Shown: piece after piece, positions 11,454 to 22,619 of the stretch
Position numbering within the stretch: the first letter of the stretch is position 1
Layout: every line of letters starts with the position of its first letter
Assembly (NCBI GenBank): GCA_016271365.2
Contig: CM028129.1
Location: 847,858,501 to 847,922,500, forward strand
DNA length: 64,000 nucleotides
From: Neoceratodus forsteri
Taxonomy: Eukaryota; Chordata; Ceratodontiformes; Ceratodontidae
Direction of reading: 5' to 3'
Made by a program: the position numbers and the translations under genes
The notes under the pieces: model-generated
Database searches by the model: none
What the model was told of the DNA's origin: nothing
Seen by the model: only the letters and a program-made list of their open reading frames with translations

Positions 11454-12130
11454 GGAGTAATGTGCACCAGCAATATTCTGCAACAGAACTGGAGGTGGCG
11501 AGAGGTAAGTAATTTGTGGAATCGCCAACAATAAGGACATGGGTGATGACAGCATTGTGTTTATGCTGTATCATGACTAGGCTTTTGCTCTATCTGCATA
11601 TGGCTGGGTACAGGGATAGGCAGGCAGCTAGCTGTGTGTTTGACCTGGACATGCAGGAACATGTTCAGGTACTGGCCAAAGGGGCAAGGGGCCTGCAGAC
11701 CACTGCACCTTAGCACTGTGCTCAGCTGTGTGTATACAATGCTCAGTGGTATTTGTCCTCCCAATTTCAAACAGGTAGAAAGATGGAGAATGTATCCTTC
11801 ACCAAAGGAAATTATTGTTTTCAAGGGAGGAGGTTCTTGCCCTTGATCTGGCATATCTTGACCATAAGGATCCGGTCAGCAGAAAGAGTGGGATCATGTC
11901 CGAGATCAGAAAGGCATGGGACATGATCACAGAGGTAGTGAATGCTCTGTATAGCAGATAGTGGTCCAAAGATAAGGTGAAGAAGAGGGCCGGGGGCCTG
12001 AAAAGGAGTACGAAGGACATCATGGCCCAGCTGATGGACAACCAGCAGGCCACAGGCAGTGGGCCCAGTACTGCAGTGCCTCTTGCCCCTACAGAGGCAC
12101 TGATGGCATCAACGGTAAACCCTGTACAGG

Positions 12131-12999
12131 TGACTGGCATACCAAGAGGCCTCTATGAGAGCCAAATTGGACTGTCACAATCATATGAGTGATTGTGTCA
12201 GACCCCTTCACATTGAGCCTGTATGTGCTCATGCAAAAGTAGTGTTGTGCTTTGCAGCTTGTGGGTGTGGGCCCTGGTGACATGGACCATGGCTGGGCCA
12301 GCAGAATGTGCAAGCACAATAGTACTCCACAGATTCGTGGTTTGCCCACACAACCCATCATAGCCCTATGCATGCATCCTGTATGGGCTATGGTACACCA
12401 TGCACATGGGCCATCACTGTTGCATGCCTTATCTGTAATGCTGTTCCTATCTGTAGTGTTTTACTGGCACAGCAGGATGCCCTGATATTATCTATACCCT
12501 TTCTGTTAGGTTTATGGTCATCTTTTACCCACAACTGCTCCTTGCATCTCCCATTATTTGTCTAATGAAGTAGAGTATCTGTGGCAATTCAGGTATATTT
12601 AGGAAGTACACATTGAGCTAATGAATCACATCTGCCTATCATATTTGCATGCATGTGTCATCAGGTCTCCTCCTCTACTGATGTGCCCTGTTGGCACCCT
12701 TTTCAACATTGTGTAGTTGTGCCACCAGAGCCCCAGCCAGACCCTTACTGTTGGATGTGTTGCATAATGGGTGTAGTCTGCATGGTGCGATCCATTTATC
12801 TAAATGGTGTGGTAGTCTGTTGTGTACTCAACTACCGTGCAATTTGTGTGTTATCACCTGGGTGATTACAGGTAATGGGGGGTGGAGTAGTATGTACAGC
12901 ACTGGTGGTGTATAGCCACTGTCTAGCATTGATGGCATGAGCTGCAAGACACAGTGCACTGGGTATGCCTGCTGCTACAGTTGGAACACAGGTATGTAC
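12131..12999. other. Intron sequence left of the hAT insertion
   Basis: No coding or structural signal is seen. It lies between the inferred donor at 12130 and the hAT target duplication, so it is best read as the first half of the Myb-like gene intron. Confidence 0.4.
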
Positions 13000-13007
13000 C
13001 TTAATAC
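13000..13007. repeat. 8-bp target site duplication, left
   Basis: CTTAATAC directly precedes the TAGGGCTG terminus and is repeated exactly at 14738-14745. Confidence 0.85.
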
Positions 13008-13322
13008 TAGGGCTGAGAGAACTCGGTGAATTTCTGGCCCTTATTAAATAAGAACCAGAACACAATGAAGTTCTGATTTGTTCTAATTAGTTCTGATTAT
13101 TTATAAATACTTGAAAAAATGTGATAAAATGCATAACATCAACCAAAGTCGGTCATGTTAAATGCAAAAGCCCAAAGGAAACAATTTAATGCATGATTTG
13201 TATAACAATTACAGTAAAACTGCTAAATAAAAGCAATAACTGCTAGCTGCTTCATGGCTAGGCTGTACTGGTGGTACATCCTGCTCAGACATGCCGTGAC
13301 ATTGAGTGTGCTGGAGGGAAGG

Positions 13323-13326
<4 letters not shown>

Positions 13327-13359
<33 letters not shown>

Positions 13360-13426
13360 GAGAGGGAGAGGGAGAGGGAGAGGGAGGGAGAGGGAGGAAG
13401 AGGGAGGGGGAGAGAGAGAGAGAGAT
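13327..13426. repeat. (GA)n / GGGAGA microsatellite
   Basis: About 100 bp of AG dinucleotides grading into GGGAGA and GGAAGA units. The long Arg/Glu-rich and Ser/Leu/Pro-rich open frames here on both strands are products of this simple repeat, not genes. Confidence 0.95.
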
Positions 13427-13526
13427 ATGCAAGCACTATTTTGTGTGTCTGCCTGCCCTGTACAGTGTAAACACACTACACAGCCACACTGAGGCCTTTA
13501 TTTGTGATTTCTGTGACTGTTAAATG

Positions 13527-14205
13527 TCTCTTTGGCCCCCAGTAGTCTTTATTTTGCCAGCCTGCCCATGCCTTGGGCCTGTACACAGACAGCCACAATG
13601 AGACCAGCAACAATACACTTAATTTGTGATTTCTTTGACTATAGCATTTCTCTTTGGCCCCCAGTAGTCTCACTCTCTTTCTCCTCTAGATGGCGCAAAT
13701 CAATATTTATTTTGCCAGCATGCCCTTGCTCTGTGCAGACAGCCACAATGAGACCAGTAAGAATACACTTTATTTGTGATTTCTTTGACTATAACATTTC
13801 TCTTTGGCCCCTCATAGTCTAGTCTCAATCTCTTTCTCCTCTGGATGGCACAAGTCAACATTTATTTTGGCAGCCTCCTCATGCCCTGGGCCTGTACACA
13901 GACAGCCACAATGAAACCAAGAATACAGTTTATGTGTGATGTCTGTGACTATAACATTTCTCTTTGGTCCCCAGTAGTCTATTCTCTCTCTCTCTTTCTC
14001 CTCCGGATGGCACAAGTCAACATTTATTTTGCCAGCATGCCCATGCCCTGGGCCTGTACACAGACAGCCACAATGAAACCAAGAGTACACTTTATTTGTT
14101 ATTTCTGTGACTATAACATTTCTCTTTGGTCCCCAGTAGTCTAGTCTCTCTCTCTCTCTCTCTCTCTTTCTCCTCTGGATGGCACAAGTCAACATTTATT
14201 TTGCT
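13527..14205. repeat. Tandem repeat, about five units of 120-165 bp
   Basis: Each unit starts near CTCTTTGGYCCCCAGTAGTCT (13529, 13650, 13800, 13958, 14122), followed by a CT-rich stretch of changing length, GGATGGCACAAGTCAACATT and ACAGACAGCCACAATGA. Spacing grows from 121 to 164 bp through CT-tract expansion. The array lies wholly inside the hAT element. Confidence 0.9.
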
Positions 14206-14737
14206 AGCATTCCCTTTCCCTGTTCACAAACAACTCTTCTCTCCCCCTCTTTGCTCCTTACAAAGTTGATCTCCACTCTGCTTCCGTCAATGTAAAAATC
14301 ACAGAGAGAACAAGATTGATGACACAGCTGATCCAAGAGTCACAGACCAACCAACCAACCACTGCAGCCTGTGCTCAGATCTCCCCACCACAGAACTGTG
14401 ACTGTAGTCCTCCAGCTCCTGGGCTTGGCTTCACCCTCCTTTCATCAGTCTTTGGTCTGCCTGGCACCATCTGTTCCTCTAGCTAGAACTGCATAGGCAA
14501 TGGCATGGCAACTTGTGGGGGGGGTCCCAGCGCAGGAAGAGAAATAAAATCACAACCCATTAATATTGTTGCCCCCCCCCCTTTGGGGCACCAGACAATG
14601 GCATGCAGAAAAAAAGTCCTGCTTTCCATGGACCCAGAATAGGACTTCTTTAGTGAAGTCTGTATTTATCAAGGTCCACAGATTCAGGGTTTGATCCGGG
14701 GGTCCGGATTTTGGATGGAACAGTCTGCCCAGCCCTA

Positions 14738-14745
14738 CTTAATAC
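14738..14745. repeat. 8-bp target site duplication, right
   Basis: CTTAATAC follows the CAGCCCTA terminus and is identical to 13000-13007. Confidence 0.85.
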
Positions 14746-15628
14746 ACAATATCTCTCTTTTCTCCTCTCTCATTAGCCCAGTCTATGGTGGAGGACACAG
14801 TCCTGGAGGATGGCCAAGGACCATCCCATCATGTGCAGCCCTTGAAAGCAACCATGCCAGGGCAGGCATAGACCAAGAGAGTGAGGAGAATATGGACGAT
14901 ATTGATGGTTCTGATGAGGAGGACAGCACTTTTGTGGATGAGTGGAGGACAGAGGGTCTAACTTGGAAGGGGAGGGTTAAACTGCAACTGCCAGCCCCCT
15001 ACATATGGGACCCATCTCTTCTCCCTGGCACAACCATCGCCATGCCATCCCAGGTCACTGCCTTTGGCACAACCACAGTTGTGCCACCCCTGGATCCCAC
15101 ACAAAACATGGCCCATGCCCTGCCTCCTCAGGCCAATGCCACTGGCCCAACCAATGCTATGCTATCCCAGGGCCCCGCCACTGGCACAGCCACTACCCTA
15201 CTCCCTAGGCCAATCCCACCAGCCCAGCCACTGCTGTTCTATCCTGGCCTCAACAACGTGCAGCCCCAACTGTGGTACAAAGCTAGTCCACACACCGTCC
15301 AAGGTTGCAGCCTGATCCTGTCCCAATGGACAGCCTGAGGCAGTGGCCAACCAGCAGCTGCTTCAGTCAGTTGTGGTTGCACAGGAGAGCATGCAGAAAA
15401 AATCAGAATGCATATGCCACATGTTGCATGACAACAAGCAGCATGCTGAACAGCATGCAGAGGCGCACCATGAGGAGCACATGGTGGCCATTCATGAACT
15501 GTAGCAGTGGCAGAACATGTCTGCCAGCATGGATCGCCTGTGTGCCACTGTATGGAGGCTGCAGCCACAATGGCGGGCACTGTGGTGGATGGCCAGAGCC
15601 ATTGCCAGTCCAGTGAGAGCAGTGTCAT

Positions 15629-16009
15629 CCCACTACAGATACCTCAGTGTACCAGCACACCAGGAGGTTCTGGCACCTGCACACCCAGGATTCCCAGCAC
15701 ACCCAGGGCACCATGCACCCCTGGCCATGGCTTGCTCTTTGGCAGTGTCAGTACCCCATGAGGCTGTGCTGTGGATGGTTAACACTCTCCCCCAAGCTTA
15801 TCCTCCATTCTGTGAAAGGAACCCCCCACTTGTTCAGGTGCAGTGCATGCATACCATCTCTATGCAGGGAGATGGAAGGGGACATACCTAGGGTGCATAT
15901 TACCCTCCCACCCTGTCCTTTGTGTGCCACCACATGACCTCCTCACATTACCCATGCTTTACCATCCCCTGCCTGACTGGCCTAAAGCTTCCATTCCTCC
16001 CTGCCAGGA
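15629..16009. other. Harbinger inter-gene sequence, left part
   Basis: C-rich sequence between the Myb-like exon and the minisatellite. Its open frames (proline- and threonine-rich) have no recognisable domain; the first about 130 bp may still be the Myb-like C-terminus. Confidence 0.4.
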
Positions 16010-16370
16010 AGGCATGCTATTTCTTGTCATCCTCCTTTGAACACCACCTGCTGGAATGGCATCATTTCTTTTCATACCCCTTCGACCCCCCTTCCCCCTA
16101 CTGGGATGGCGTGCTATTTCTTTTGATCTCCCTTTGATCCTCACCATGATGGCATGTTGTTTCTTTTGATTCCCCCTTTGAAGCTCCCCCTTGGTGAGAT
16201 GACAACTCATTTCTTTTCATCCCCCTTGAACCCCCTTGCTGGATGGCAACTCATTTCATTCACCCCCTTTTGAGCCCTCCCCGACACCTGGATGGCATGT
16301 TATTTCTTTTTTATCCCCCTTTGACCCCCCCACTGGAATGGCATTTTTTTTCTTTTTGGACCCATTTCAC
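16010..16370. repeat. Minisatellite, eight units of about 47 bp
   Basis: Units carry GGCATGYTATTTCTTTT followed by a C-rich half (ATCCCCCTTTGAACCCCC). Starts are near 16010, 16058, 16106, 16151, 16199, 16243, 16294 and 16339. Divergence between units shows it is old. It lies between the two convergent Harbinger genes. Confidence 0.85.
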
Positions 16371-16799
16371 ACACACGCCCCACCCCACTCCCAGCCTGTA
16401 TGGCCTTATATTTCTGTTTCATGTATATTATTTACAGAATACATTTTTTTGTTTTGCATGCTCTGTTTTTTCCCCCTAAGCCAAACCGTCTGCCAGCTCC
16501 TTCGAGGGCCAGCCCATCACCCTGCCACTTCCCCACTTTGCCATGCACTGCCTCCCACCGTTCTGACTGTTATGATGTATCCTTTTGCTGGGGGGGGCCC
16601 TACCCACTGGGGCAACTGCGAGGTGAGATCAAAGTGCCCATAGACACTTCCTTGCATCTTGGCTGGGTGGAAGAGAAACAGCTTGGGCCCTTCTCAGCTT
16701 TGCGATGAGGGGGAGGTGGGGCTGCCATCATCTGGCCAGCACAGGTGGCAATTTTTCCTTTTTCTGCCCTCCGACCACCCTTAATTGGGCCATACACTG
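16371..16799. other. Harbinger inter-gene sequence, right part
   Basis: No recognisable protein. It contains a T-rich patch (16430-16480) and several AATACA/ATTATT motifs that could serve 3' ends of the convergent genes. No firm poly(A) signal. Confidence 0.4.
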
Positions 16800-17362
16800 T
16801 GGCAACCTGAGGCAGGGATGTGCTCCTGCATCACCTAATTCTCTAGCTCAGCATCTGCTGCAGGATGTTCCTCTTTGGCTGGCATGCCTATCCCATGGTT
16901 GAGTGTCATGTTGTGTAGTATGCAACAGGAAAGGAAGATGCCACAGGCCTTATGAGGAATGTATTGTATGGCACCACTGGAGTGATCAAAGTACCTGAAC
17001 TGCATCTTGAGCATCCCAAAAACATGCTCAATGATGTTGTGTGTAGCAGTGTGTGCTGCACTGTACCTTTCATCTGTAATGGATGCTGTTCATAGGACAG
17101 GTGTTAGGAGCTAGGGGTGCAGGAGATATGCACTGTCCCCTGTGTAGGTAAATGCTATAGGTTAGTGCCATCATCAGCAACATATGAAGGGTGCAGAGTC
17201 CTTTGGGGTGTACTCACTGATGATGTTCTCACTAGGGATATCCCCATCATTGAACCTCTAGCACAGGATGGAATCATGCCAGATGAAGGCATCATGGGCA
17301 CTGATGGGGAACCATGCCAGAACGTTGATAATGCACCCTGTTGTATCAAACTCCTTTTAAGT
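16800..17362 (-). pseudogene. Harbinger DDE transposase, C-terminal half
   Basis: On the minus strand from 17362 the frame reads DTTGCIINVLAWFPISAHDAF, which contains the second catalytic Asp at 17291-17293. After breaks come GDSAYLL (the GDSGY-type motif) and the helix HNIIEHVFGMLKMQFRYF with the catalytic Glu at 17027-17029. The stretch CGIFLSCCILHNM (about 16920-16960) matches the C-terminal A-C-x-x-LHN signature of HARBI1-like proteins. At least three stops or frame slips separate these blocks. The first catalytic Asp is 8.4 kb away at 25829, across the LINE insertion. Transposase of this family cuts at terminal repeats and duplicates 3 bp. Confidence 0.8.
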
Positions 17363-17374
17363 GTTTAAAATTTG

Positions 17375-17750
17375 AGGGCACCTTCCATTGATGGCAGCTA
17401 TGGCTGATGGACCTCCATTATAATATTACATTTGTATTAAAGAGTTCTCCCACTTGTGGCAGCTGCAGGGGGTTCAACTCCTTATATATTACAGTTTTGT
17501 ATCTGGCAGCATCTCCCACTGGTGGCAGTAGTGGGGGTTCAGATTTTTTTAATTTTATATTATTGTATTTAAAGTTTAGGGTCTTCTTACACTGGTGACT
17601 GCTGGTTAAACGCCTTGCATATCTACTTATTTCTTGGGTGACTGTTTTATTAACAGTTTAATTCTTGGGTGAGAGCCAAGAGCAATACAAAATCCTCCCT
17701 TGAACATTTTAAGAGCTTTCCCACTGGTGGCAGTTGTGGGATCTACGCCT
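17375..17750 (+). repeat. Tandem repeats in the LINE 5' UTR, about 64-bp period
   Basis: The motif CCCACTGGTGGCAGYNGTGGG followed by TTCAACNCCTT recurs with centres near 17388, 17450, 17516, 17591 and 17719; the last gap is twice the period. Each unit contains the imperfect palindrome CCACTGGTGG. Tandem 5' UTR units often carry LINE promoters; here promoter activity is inferred from position only. Confidence 0.7.
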
Positions 17751-18098
17751 TTATAGTACATTATTCAGCATAGCATATCTATATATTTTCAGTTGGAAAT
17801 GGTAAATGAACTTGAAAGTATGGGTGTATTTTTTAAGTTTTCTCTATCCATTTTAATTTTAAAATGTTTTGTTGTAACTTGTTTTGGGGGCATAATTTTG
17901 TTTCTGGTAAGCAATTAAAGTATTCATCACAAGAAGGACCTGTTAATGTTTTCACTTTCCCCCCCCCCGCCATGGTCTGATGCTTTTTCAAACAATTTGG
18001 TAAATTCTGTTTTAACGCAAAGTGTCAAATTGAAATTCTTTTAATTTGTCATTTTTTCACTTTAAAAGATTTGAGGTTGCAAGGAAAAACTCTAAACA

Positions 18099-18266
18099 TT
18101 GTTTATTTTATGGTATTATCTTTGCTTCTTGAGTATGTTACTTTTTGCTGCTGGTGATATTGAATTGAATCCCGGACCACATTTTCATAATTTAAGTAGA
18201 TATCATTCTTCTGTTCAAAGTATACTGCCAATGAGGGAATTGGTGCAGTGCTGGGTTGCTTCTAGC
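18099..18266 (+). pseudogene. LINE ORF start with hydrophobic leader and 2A-like motif
   Basis: From the ATG at 18099 the product has a hydrophobic stretch (FILWYYLCFLSMLLFAA) directly followed by GDIELNPGP at 18153-18179. This matches the D-x-E-x-N-P-G-P consensus of 2A-like sequences, which make the ribosome skip the Gly-Pro bond and release an upstream peptide. Such motifs are known at the N-termini of several non-LTR retrotransposon ORFs (trypanosome ingi/L1Tc, sea urchin CR1-like elements). All consensus residues are intact. About 29 residues follow before the hAT-like insertion at 18267 separates it from the endonuclease. The leader resembles a signal peptide, so alternative targeting is possible but unproven. 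Confidence 0.75.
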
Positions 18267-21200
18267 CAGTGGTGTCATGCCCATAGGGCCTGAGGGGGCA
18301 TGTGCCCCCAATATTGTGCAGTCTATTAAAAAAATAATTGATTTAGTATTTTATTTTATCCTCCAGAGGGCAGGAAAAAAAACAATGCTGTTTTTCAAAG
18401 TCTTTTTGGTAGGGGGTGTGAGTTCTGAATTCAACTGGTGTGGTGTGTGTGAGATTGGACTGGGTGCCGTGTAGGGCCGCCGACGGTTTAAAAAAAATGT
18501 ACTTGCTCCTGCTGGTGACTGGCTTTGGGGTTGTAAGTAATGTAAAAAACAGCAGAGACAGTTGATTGGTAGTTGTCCAACCATGCTGATAACAATCAGC
18601 CCCAATCATGACTTCTCCTTTTTGCTTGCCTTGAGCCACTGCCAGCCAGCCAATCACAGCCGAGGTGCAAAGAAATAGCTCACGTGGCAAACTGATTTGT
18701 TGTTGTTCATTTAAGTGCCATCTCGGTCGTCGGTCAATTCCTTCAGAGAGTCAGATGACAGAACGTGGTGTTCCAGACCAGAAGACAAGTTAGTTCCCGG
18801 TTTAAGAAAAACAAAAAGTCTACCATCAAGCAGCTGGCAACAGCAGGGGAAGGAAGGCTAGGAAGCAGTGCCCAGCAGCTGGTGAGGTGACCCAAGCAGA
18901 CAGCCAGTAAAGGAAAATCGGCTGTTGAATTCAATTGCTTGTGAGTCACAGTGTGAGTACGTGTGAGGATCTGGGCTGGGAGTTGGGGTCTGGGAAAAAA
19001 CAGTTCTGCGGCAGTGGCTGATTACTAGTAGTGATGGGCAGTGGGGCACAACAGTTCTGTACTGGCGGAACAAGACCCCATCGGCCCATTCTGTGGGGAG
19101 CCTATATGGGCATTGAGCCTCAAGATTAAGGACTCAGGGACAGGGAGGGGTTCTTAAATTGGGTCTCGGTCAGGAATCAGTTCTTGGGGGTTGAGACTTG
19201 GAGTACTCATTGTGGATTCAGTACACAGGCAGGGCCACAGCAGACTCTCAGAGGTTGGGACTCGAGACTCAGGGGGACTAGTGTGACTCAGGGCTCTAGA
19301 GTTGTGGGAATCAGAAGTCTACTGTGAACTCTCTCAGATAGTGTTTCATGTGATACCCTGTGTTGCAGCTTCTTAGGTGACCAGCCAGGCACCCAAACAG
19401 GCAACTCAGAAAGAACAAAACTAAAGCTACAAAGCTTCATTAATACAGTAAGTACAAAGGGAGTACTAGTGTGGCTGACATAATTACTAGTTATTTAATT
19501 TAATTTATTTTACTTATATTACTTGTGGTACACAGAGTGTATTCTGTTTAGTCTACTTTCTGATTTCCCTCTCATAAAAATTATTTGATTGATGGCATCT
19601 GTTGCTATTATACTGAACCTGTTGACTGGCCTGTTTGTGAAAAGACAGAAGAAATCTGGCAAGCTGATTGGTCTATAGGCAGTTTCATCTGTTGTTAGTA
19701 ATCTCAGTAATACACCAGTCTGTCAATGAGCTAAAGAAACATGAAAAGCTTATTTTAATTCTACAGGATCCTTTTTTAATCCCAATTATAAATAATGCCA
19801 TAATTCTTAGCACCCATTCGATCTATAATGAAAGAAAAAGAGACTGTTTTGCCCTAAACTGTAGTGTGTGTGAAGAGCTCACCAGCGCTTAGAGGTTTTT
19901 ATGCATGTGAAAAGTTAATTTGGATTTGTTGGGGCTATTTTTCCCTGGACTTCCACCATGCCTCCTTTCAACTGAGGATTTTTCTTAAGAGGAATAGAAC
20001 AACTTTATGTGGCAGAAAAAGTAAAGTACTTAACTGAGGGAGGGAAAAGTAGAGGTGTTTGACAGATTGTTTTAATCTAAGCTTGCCCCAACCCCCTGTC
20101 CCTCAAGATTTAAGGAATGCATCCCACATATCTAGTATACATAGCACCCAGGTAACATCCACAGGGAGGTAGTGTGTATTGACCCTTAGCCTCCAATGCC
20201 AGTGTGCTCAGGTAATTGGCCCCTAGCTTCAGACTTCTAGGTGGTGGGTGACATCAGAAAAGGTTGATAACGCCAGTCTATGGGCACCTGTCGGCTAAGG
20301 CAAGGGATGGACTTAATAGTTCTTTCGCAAGTGAAGAAGTATCTGTGGGGGGGGTTCTGTCTGTGTGGGAAGCTTTAGAGAATGTCTAAATGACAACAAT
20401 ACACCTTAGAGGTCTCAGAGGAATGTTACCATTGCTGAGGACTGTCAAACTGCTTAAAATGTAAAGTACTGCCTTTAAATTAACCCTTGTAGGGATATGG
20501 ACTGATATATCAGTCCCAAATTCCTGTATATTCTAATTCTGTCTGCAGCCTAAGGGTTAAGGTGTGTAGTTCACCCCTGCACAATTTGAGACTGTGTTGT
20601 GTTCTCTGTTAAATTATCCTATGGAGGGGATAAATGTTCACCTGTAGTAAAAGCAGACTTTTGGACTCTGGCCCTGTGGGGCGAATGCTTAAGCCATTCT
20701 CCTAAGAATGAAAACATAACAGAGAAATCAGTGGACACAGGTTCAGCAACAGCATTCTCTCATGTGGGAGGTGAGCCAACTCAGAGGGTGTGGACTGTGG
20801 CTGGGCCTGGTGCTGGGCTGGCTACTTCCACATCCCTGGTCCTAAAATCACCCGTAAAATGTTTGCATTTCTCTAAATATAGATATTTAGACAAAGATCA
20901 CTCCCATACATCCTGTCTGCATAGAGAGAGTTTGGTTTAGTGTTTTACATCACAGAACTGAATCTTTACAGTTTTAGGTCTGAATCCCAGCCTGTGAGCT
21001 ACCTACTTACATCACACCACCTGGTGTCTGCTCTTTTTGCCTAACAGAATCAAGGAAGGCCTTCATTGTATTTAGGCACAAATAGGAACTGCATTTGGGA
21101 AGGAGCTGAATTTCTTTCACAAACACCCCCACCTACTTTATCCACCAGCAGTCCAGCACACAGAGCAGGCTTAATGATTTGCTGTGACTGCTGCTCTCAA

Positions 21201-22619
21201 AAATACTGTTGTCAAATGCCCCTCCTTCGCAGCCATCATGACCCAGCCATCCAAAGATCCACAATTACTTTACACCATGCTCTGCTAGGAGTCGTCATTC
21301 AGTGACTCATCAGTCCACATTTTTGGACGGGTGTTGGCTGCCATGACATTTTCTTCTTAGGGTGGAAACAGGAAGCAAGTTGCAACTGAATCAGCAATCA
21401 CTGCTCTTCATTCACAAGGACTGGAATGGTGGGGCAACCCATTTGAGAGAGGTGAGGGGGGGATATGAAGTGGGAAGCAATGGATTTTGCCCAAGATGGA
21501 TGTCTGCTATGCTGCAATGATCCAGGCCAGTCCTGGACCCCCTTCCCAGCATGGACCTGGGGGAAACACCCATCTTGGGGGTGTAGCTAAAGTAATTGTC
21601 AAGACAAGAAGTAACTGGGTATCAACCCACTGATGTAGGCATAGAGTTTGGACCGGAGAGGAACGCATGGACAGAAGGTACCCTGGGGCGTCTCAAGATG
21701 AAAATATATATGCTTCCTGTCAGCCAATTCCTACACCAATTTACCACATTGTGCAACATGCCAGACTACCCATCTTGTTAAGCAGCATTTTACAGTATGT
21801 GAGATAGTGTAAAAAGTCTTGTTTTACCATATTTATACTGCTTACCATACCTGCCTCACCTGTTAATCAGTTATAAAGTGATGACTGATTATTTTAACTG
21901 ATGCAAGTAACACAATGAAAATATCAAGCAGTAATTTTAACTCTGTTCTACTGCAAAATTTTTGTTTTCAATCTGTTTCTGTATTTTCAATTATTTATGT
22001 TTTCTGACTTAACTTACTGTAACTGGAATTGTATACTGTGGACCTTTTATTGTTTTGAATTGCTATATATTCATATCTACCCTTCCCATGGTCGAACCTG
22101 GGAATGAGCTGCTGTTCAGTCACAGTGTGCTTTTCCCCAAGTACTGAATTTTACATAAATAAAAAAACAGCAAGAACAGATGACATGTCATTATTATTCG
22201 AGTATAACATTTATAGTTGACTATAATGATATGAAAATTGAAATGGTGCTTTCCTGTCATTTAGAAGTTAATGGATCAGCTATGAGTGGACTAAGCAGTT
22301 ATCTGATTATATATGATAAAAGACTCACAAAATGCACAAGTTCTGATTAATTCTTAAAAACAAAAATTTTAATACGAAAGGTAACACTGTAAGTAGAATG
22401 AATAAAGGACAAAAACAATTTATCATTGCTTTAACCTATGTCAGTATTATGGCATTTAGCTTGTTGGAGAACAGCTTTCTGGACTGCTTAAGGTCACCAA
22501 AATGCACCATTTGACTTCACTTTTTCAAGATTTTCCCGGGGGGGGGGCATGCTCCAGGACCCCCTAGAGACATTGAGATGTTATGCCCTTCCAGAGTTTC
22601 TGACAGTATGACACCCCTG
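18267..22619. mobile_element. hAT-like DNA transposon splitting the LINE
   Basis: The left end is CAGTGGTGTCATG and the right end, read inversely, is CAGGGGTGTCATA, so the termini match at 11 of 13 bases and fit hAT CAGNGGTG-type ends. Flanking 8-mers CTTCTAGC and TTTCGAAC agree at five of eight positions, with two differences that can be transitions, as expected for an old 8-bp duplication. LINE sequence stops at the left border and resumes with the endonuclease at the right. A G-rich subterminal block (GGGGGCATGTGCCCCC, 18294-18309) is partly mirrored at 22540-22565. At 4.35 kb it is long enough for an autonomous copy, but I recognise no transposase domain. Confidence 0.6.
18480..22500. other. 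Interior of the hAT-like element, no recognised gene
   Basis: Open frames at 19668-19892, 20599-20940 and 21066-21305 are 60-115 codons with no BED finger or hAT dimerisation motif that I can see. The rest is A/T-rich non-coding sequence. It may be a fully decayed transposase or unrelated filler. Confidence 0.4.

Larger units (their letters stand above)
13008..14737. mobile_element. Non-autonomous hAT transposon, 1.73 kb
   Basis: The termini are TAGGGCTG (13008-13015) and CAGCCCTA (14730-14737), perfect inverse copies, extended by weaker similarity (TAGGGCTGRGMRRAC). They are flanked by identical 8-bp sequences CTTAATAC. An 8-bp duplication with short TAGGG-type inverted repeats is the hallmark of hAT elements. 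There is no transposase-like reading frame. The inside is filled by a GA microsatellite and a 120-165-bp tandem repeat. The perfect duplication indicates insertion more recent than the decay of the surrounding Harbinger gene. Confidence 0.85.
11783..15628 (+). pseudogene. Harbinger Myb/SANT-like DNA-binding protein, two exons
   Basis: Exon 1 (11783-about 12129) encodes a trihelix/Myb-like domain. After a frame slip near 11818 it reads ALDLAYLDHKDP, then SEIRKAWDMITEVVNAL, a TAG at about 11960, then KVKKRAGGLKRSTKDIMAQL. That order (acidic helix, W-x-x-I...VNA, basic K-x-R-x-x-LKR) is the usual form of the Harbinger accessory protein. A possible donor is CAG|GTGACT at 12130, and a strong pyrimidine tract plus CATTAG ends at 14776. 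Exon 2 (14777-about 15628) gives an acidic stretch (DDIDGSDEEDST), a proline-rich region and a His/Gln-rich helix with an in-frame stop near 15502. In known elements this protein helps import the transposase and bind subterminal DNA. The splice sites are inferred. Confidence 0.55.

Noticed and set aside
13209..13523. Long Arg/Glu- and Ser/Leu/Pro-rich open frames on both strands
   Set aside because: They are translations of the GA/CT microsatellite.
15305..15937. Several overlapping open frames on both strands suggesting a host gene
   Set aside because: Only the + frame with the acidic and His/Gln-rich stretches fits the Harbinger Myb-like exon; the others are shadows of the same C-rich sequence.
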